A DNA stretch of 13,727 bases from WHSM01 sp050701635 (GTDB taxonomy: Bacteria > Actinomycetota > Actinomycetes > Mycobacteriales > Micromonosporaceae): positions 1 through 13,727 of the forward strand of contig JBOGDF010000130.1 of the NCBI GenBank assembly GCA_050701635.1. Direction: 5' to 3'. This document shows, piece after piece, positions 11,787 to 13,727 of the stretch. The stretch's first letter is position 1. Every line of letters starts with the position of its first letter. The notes under the pieces are model-generated. The model saw only the letters and a list, made by a program, of their open reading frames with translations, had not been told where the DNA came from and searched no databases. The translations under genes and the position numbers were made by a program.

Positions 11787-13604
11787 ATGGCACCGGCAAC
11801 CCTGTGTGAAGCGTTCCAGACCACGGCGGCGGTCGACCCGGACGCGGTCGCGCTGCGTACCCCCGGAAGTTCCCAGACCCTGACCTGGAGGCAGTACGCC
11901 GACCAGGTGCGGCAGGTGGCCGCCGGGCTGGCCGCGCTCGGTGTCGGACGCGGCGACACGGTGGCGCTGATGATGGCGAACCGGATCGAGTTCTACCCCC
12001 TCGAAGTGGGCGCGCAGCACGTGGGCGCCACCTCGTTCTCGGTCTACAACACGCTGTCCGCCGAGCAGCTCACGTACGTGTTCTCCAACGCCGACACCAA
12101 GCTGGTGATCTGCGAGGAGCAGTACGTCGACCGGGTACGCGCCAGCGGCGTACCGATCACGCACCTGGTCTGTGTCGACGGCTCGCCCGAGGGGACGATC
12201 TCGGTGGCCGAGCTGATCGCCGGCGGCGCGCCCGACTTCGACTTCGAGGCGACCTGGCGCGGGGTGCGGCCCGACGACGTGGCGACCCTGATCTACACCT
12301 CCGGCACCACCGGCAACCCGAAGGGCGTGGAGACCACCCACGCCAACCTGATCTTCGAGGCCGAGGCGGTGGTCAAGGTGCTCGGCGTCGAGCACGGCGA
12401 CCGGATCACCTCGTACCTGCCGTCGGCGCACATCGCGGACCGGTTCACCGCGCTCTACCTGCAGGAGACGTACGGCACCCAGATCACCACGATCGCCGAC
12501 GCGACCACGCTGGCCGCCGCGCTGCCCGACGTACGCCCCACGATCTGGGGTGCGGTGCCGCGGGTGTGGGAGAAGCTGAAGGCCGGCATCGAGATGGCGG
12601 TCGACCGCGAGCCGGACGAGGCGCGCAAGCAGGGGATGCAGTGGGCGCTGGGCGTGGCGCGGAAGGTGGGCGCCGCCTGGGGTGCCGGCGAGCCGCTCTC
12701 CGACGAGCTCGCCGCCGAGCGCGCGAAGGCCGAGCAGGCGGTGTTCGGCCCGCTGCGTGCCAAGGTCGGGCTCGACCAGCTGAAATGGGCGGTGTCGGGT
12801 GCGGCGCCGATCCCGCCGGAGACGCTCGGCTTCTTCTACGGCCTCGGCGTACCGATCTCGGAGCTGTGGGGGATGTCGGAGCTGAGCTGCATCGCCACGC
12901 TGAGCGCGCCGGCCGACGCCAAGCTCGGCACGGTCGGTCCTCTGCTGCCCGGCATGGAAGGCCGGATCGCCGAGGACGGCGAGCTGCTGGTACGCGGTCC
13001 GCTGGTGATGAAGGGCTACCGCAAGGAGCCGGAGAAGACCCGCGACGCGATCGACGCAGACGGCTGGCTGCACACCGGCGACGTGATGACCGTTGACGAC
13101 GAGGGCCACTACACGATCGTCGACCGCAAGAAGGAGCTGATCATCAACGCGGCCGGCAAGAACATGTCGCCGGCCAACATCGAGAACACCATCAAGGCGG
13201 CGTGCCCGTACGTGGGGTCGATGGTGACGATCGGCGACGCGCGGCCGTACAACACCGCACTGATCGTGCTGGACCAGGAAACAGCCGCGGGGTACGCCGC
13301 CAAGCGTGGTCTGGCAGACGCCTCGGCGAAGGCGCTGGCCGCCGACCCGGAGCTGATCGCGCAGCTCAAGGCCGGAGTGGCGGCGGGCAACGCGAAGCTG
13401 TCCCGGGTGGAGCAGCTCAAGCGGTTCCGGGTGCTGCCGGCGTTCTGGGAGCCGGGCGGCGACGAGGTCACGCTGACCATGAAGCTGAAGCGGCGCCCGA
13501 TCTCGGCCAAGTACGCCGTCGAGATCGAAGAGATGTACGCCGACCCGCCCAGCGCCGAGGTCCACGAGTCCACCGCCGAGCCGGCTCCGGCGCAGCCGGG
13601 CTAG
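11787..13604 (+). CDS. Long-chain fatty-acid--CoA ligase (AMP-binding acyl-CoA synthetase)
   Basis: A 605-residue ANL-superfamily enzyme that activates fatty acids to acyl-CoA via an acyl-adenylate. Motifs: the P-loop LIYTSGTTGNPKGVE (168-182), the A5 motif ELWGMSELS (359-367), DGWLHTGDVMTVDDEGHYTI (425-444), and the hinge/core DRKKELIINAAGKNMSP (446-462) with the conserved lysine-bearing GKNMSP segment. Length and motifs fit the bacterial long-chain class (FadD15-like, about 600 residues), not the shorter acetyl- or 4-coumarate-CoA ligases. The protein is probably cytoplasmic or membrane-associated. ATG 11787 has GAGGAG 7 nt upstream; the earlier in-frame GTG at 11772 overlaps that site. The divergent dual-TetR gene suggests repression by that regulator. 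The last ~20 residues are Ala/Pro/Glu-rich and appear to be a flexible tail. Confidence 0.95.
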   Translation: MAPATLCEAFQTTAAVDPDAVALRTPGSSQTLTWRQYADQVRQVAAGLAALGVGRGDTVALMMANRIEFYPLEVGAQHVGATSFSVYNTLSAEQLTYVFSNADTKLVICEEQYVDRVRASGVPITHLVCVDGSPEGTISVAELIAGGAPDFDFEATWRGVRPDDVATLIYTSGTTGNPKGVETTHANLIFEAEAVVKVLGVEHGDRITSYLPSAHIADRFTALYLQETYGTQITTIADATTLAAALPDVRPTIWGAVPRVWEKLKAGIEMAVDREPDEARKQGMQWALGVARKVGAAWGAGEPLSDELAAERAKAEQAVFGPLRAKVGLDQLKWAVSGAAPIPPETLGFFYGLGVPISELWGMSELSCIATLSAPADAKLGTVGPLLPGMEGRIAEDGELLVRGPLVMKGYRKEPEKTRDAIDADGWLHTGDVMTVDDEGHYTIVDRKKELIINAAGKNMSPANIENTIKAACPYVGSMVTIGDARPYNTALIVLDQETAAGYAAKRGLADASAKALAADPELIAQLKAGVAAGNAKLSRVEQLKRFRVLPAFWEPGGDEVTLTMKLKRRPISAKYAVEIEEMYADPPSAEVHESTAEPAPAQPG

Positions 13605-13671
13605 GGCCAGTCCTGTAGATCTTCAGTCGGCTGCGACAGGCACCAGACGACGACCGGCGGCGTTGGAGAAC

Positions 13672-13700
13672 CGTCCGAATACAACACCGGTATTCGGACG
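13672..13700 (+). terminator. Perfect 11-bp inverted repeat downstream of the acyl-CoA synthetase
   Basis: CGTCCGAATAC (13672-13682) and GTATTCGGACG (13690-13700) pair perfectly around a 7-nt loop, 67 bases after the stop. It is probably a transcription terminator without a U-tract. The AT bases in the stem and the distance from the gene also allow an operator or a repeat-element end. The remaining 13605-13727 shows no gene. Confidence 0.5.
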
Positions 13701-13727
13701 AACCTCCGCCTTGCCGGACCGCCGCCT

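Noticed and set aside
11679..13565. 628-codon open frame on the minus strand
   Set aside because: Antisense to the acyl-CoA synthetase, with His/Arg/Val/Gly-rich composition and no motif.

Overview
The window is high-GC DNA with the codon use and gene style of an actinomycete. Most starts have a Shine-Dalgarno, several starts are GTG, and neighbouring genes overlap at GTGA. Arg is often written CGT before AC, giving many CGTAC pentamers; together with the XRE regulator type and the small WPC-motif proteins this suggests Micromonosporaceae (inference, not proven). No rRNA, tRNA, CRISPR, transposase or integrase was seen.

Layout. 1-224 (+) is the 3' end of a luciferase-like flavin oxidoreductase. 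Converging on it is a minus-strand block: a RibD_C/dihydrofolate-reductase-family protein (234-812), a six-helix membrane protein (914-1636), a voltage-sensor-type potassium channel (1731-2486) and an alpha/beta hydrolase (2622-3422). At 3481-4162 (-) lie three very small, overlapping genes for Cys/His proteins with a common C-G-x-x-W-P-C-like motif. Divergent from them is an XRE-type regulator (4367 onward, +) that has lost its 3' half where it meets the next gene. At 4955-7051 (-) is a compact operon: DGPF/YCII protein, ECF42-type sigma factor with C-terminal extension, and SRPBCC protein. Next come a large secreted subtilisin-family protease (7335-10352, +) closed by a strong hairpin terminator, a regulator made of two fused TetR modules (10454-11641, -), and, divergent from it, a long-chain acyl-CoA synthetase (11787-13604, +). 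The last 123 bases hold no gene but carry a perfect 11-bp hairpin.

How the parts work together. The clearest regulatory story is the sigma factor. The minus-strand promoter before the DGPF gene (7081-7133) and the one before the RibD_C gene (841-894) share an upstream AT-rich box, a TGTCGA -35, a 17-nt spacer to CG(A/T), and a TCATGAGAG element placed exactly 25 nt after the -35. The ECF42-type factor probably drives both its own operon and the RibD_C gene about 6 kb away. A second likely unit is the dual-TetR regulator controlling the adjacent acyl-CoA synthetase, a layout similar to lipid regulators of the Mce3R type. The third, least understood unit is the set of small Cys proteins divergent from the broken XRE gene; this is the best candidate here for an undescribed system.
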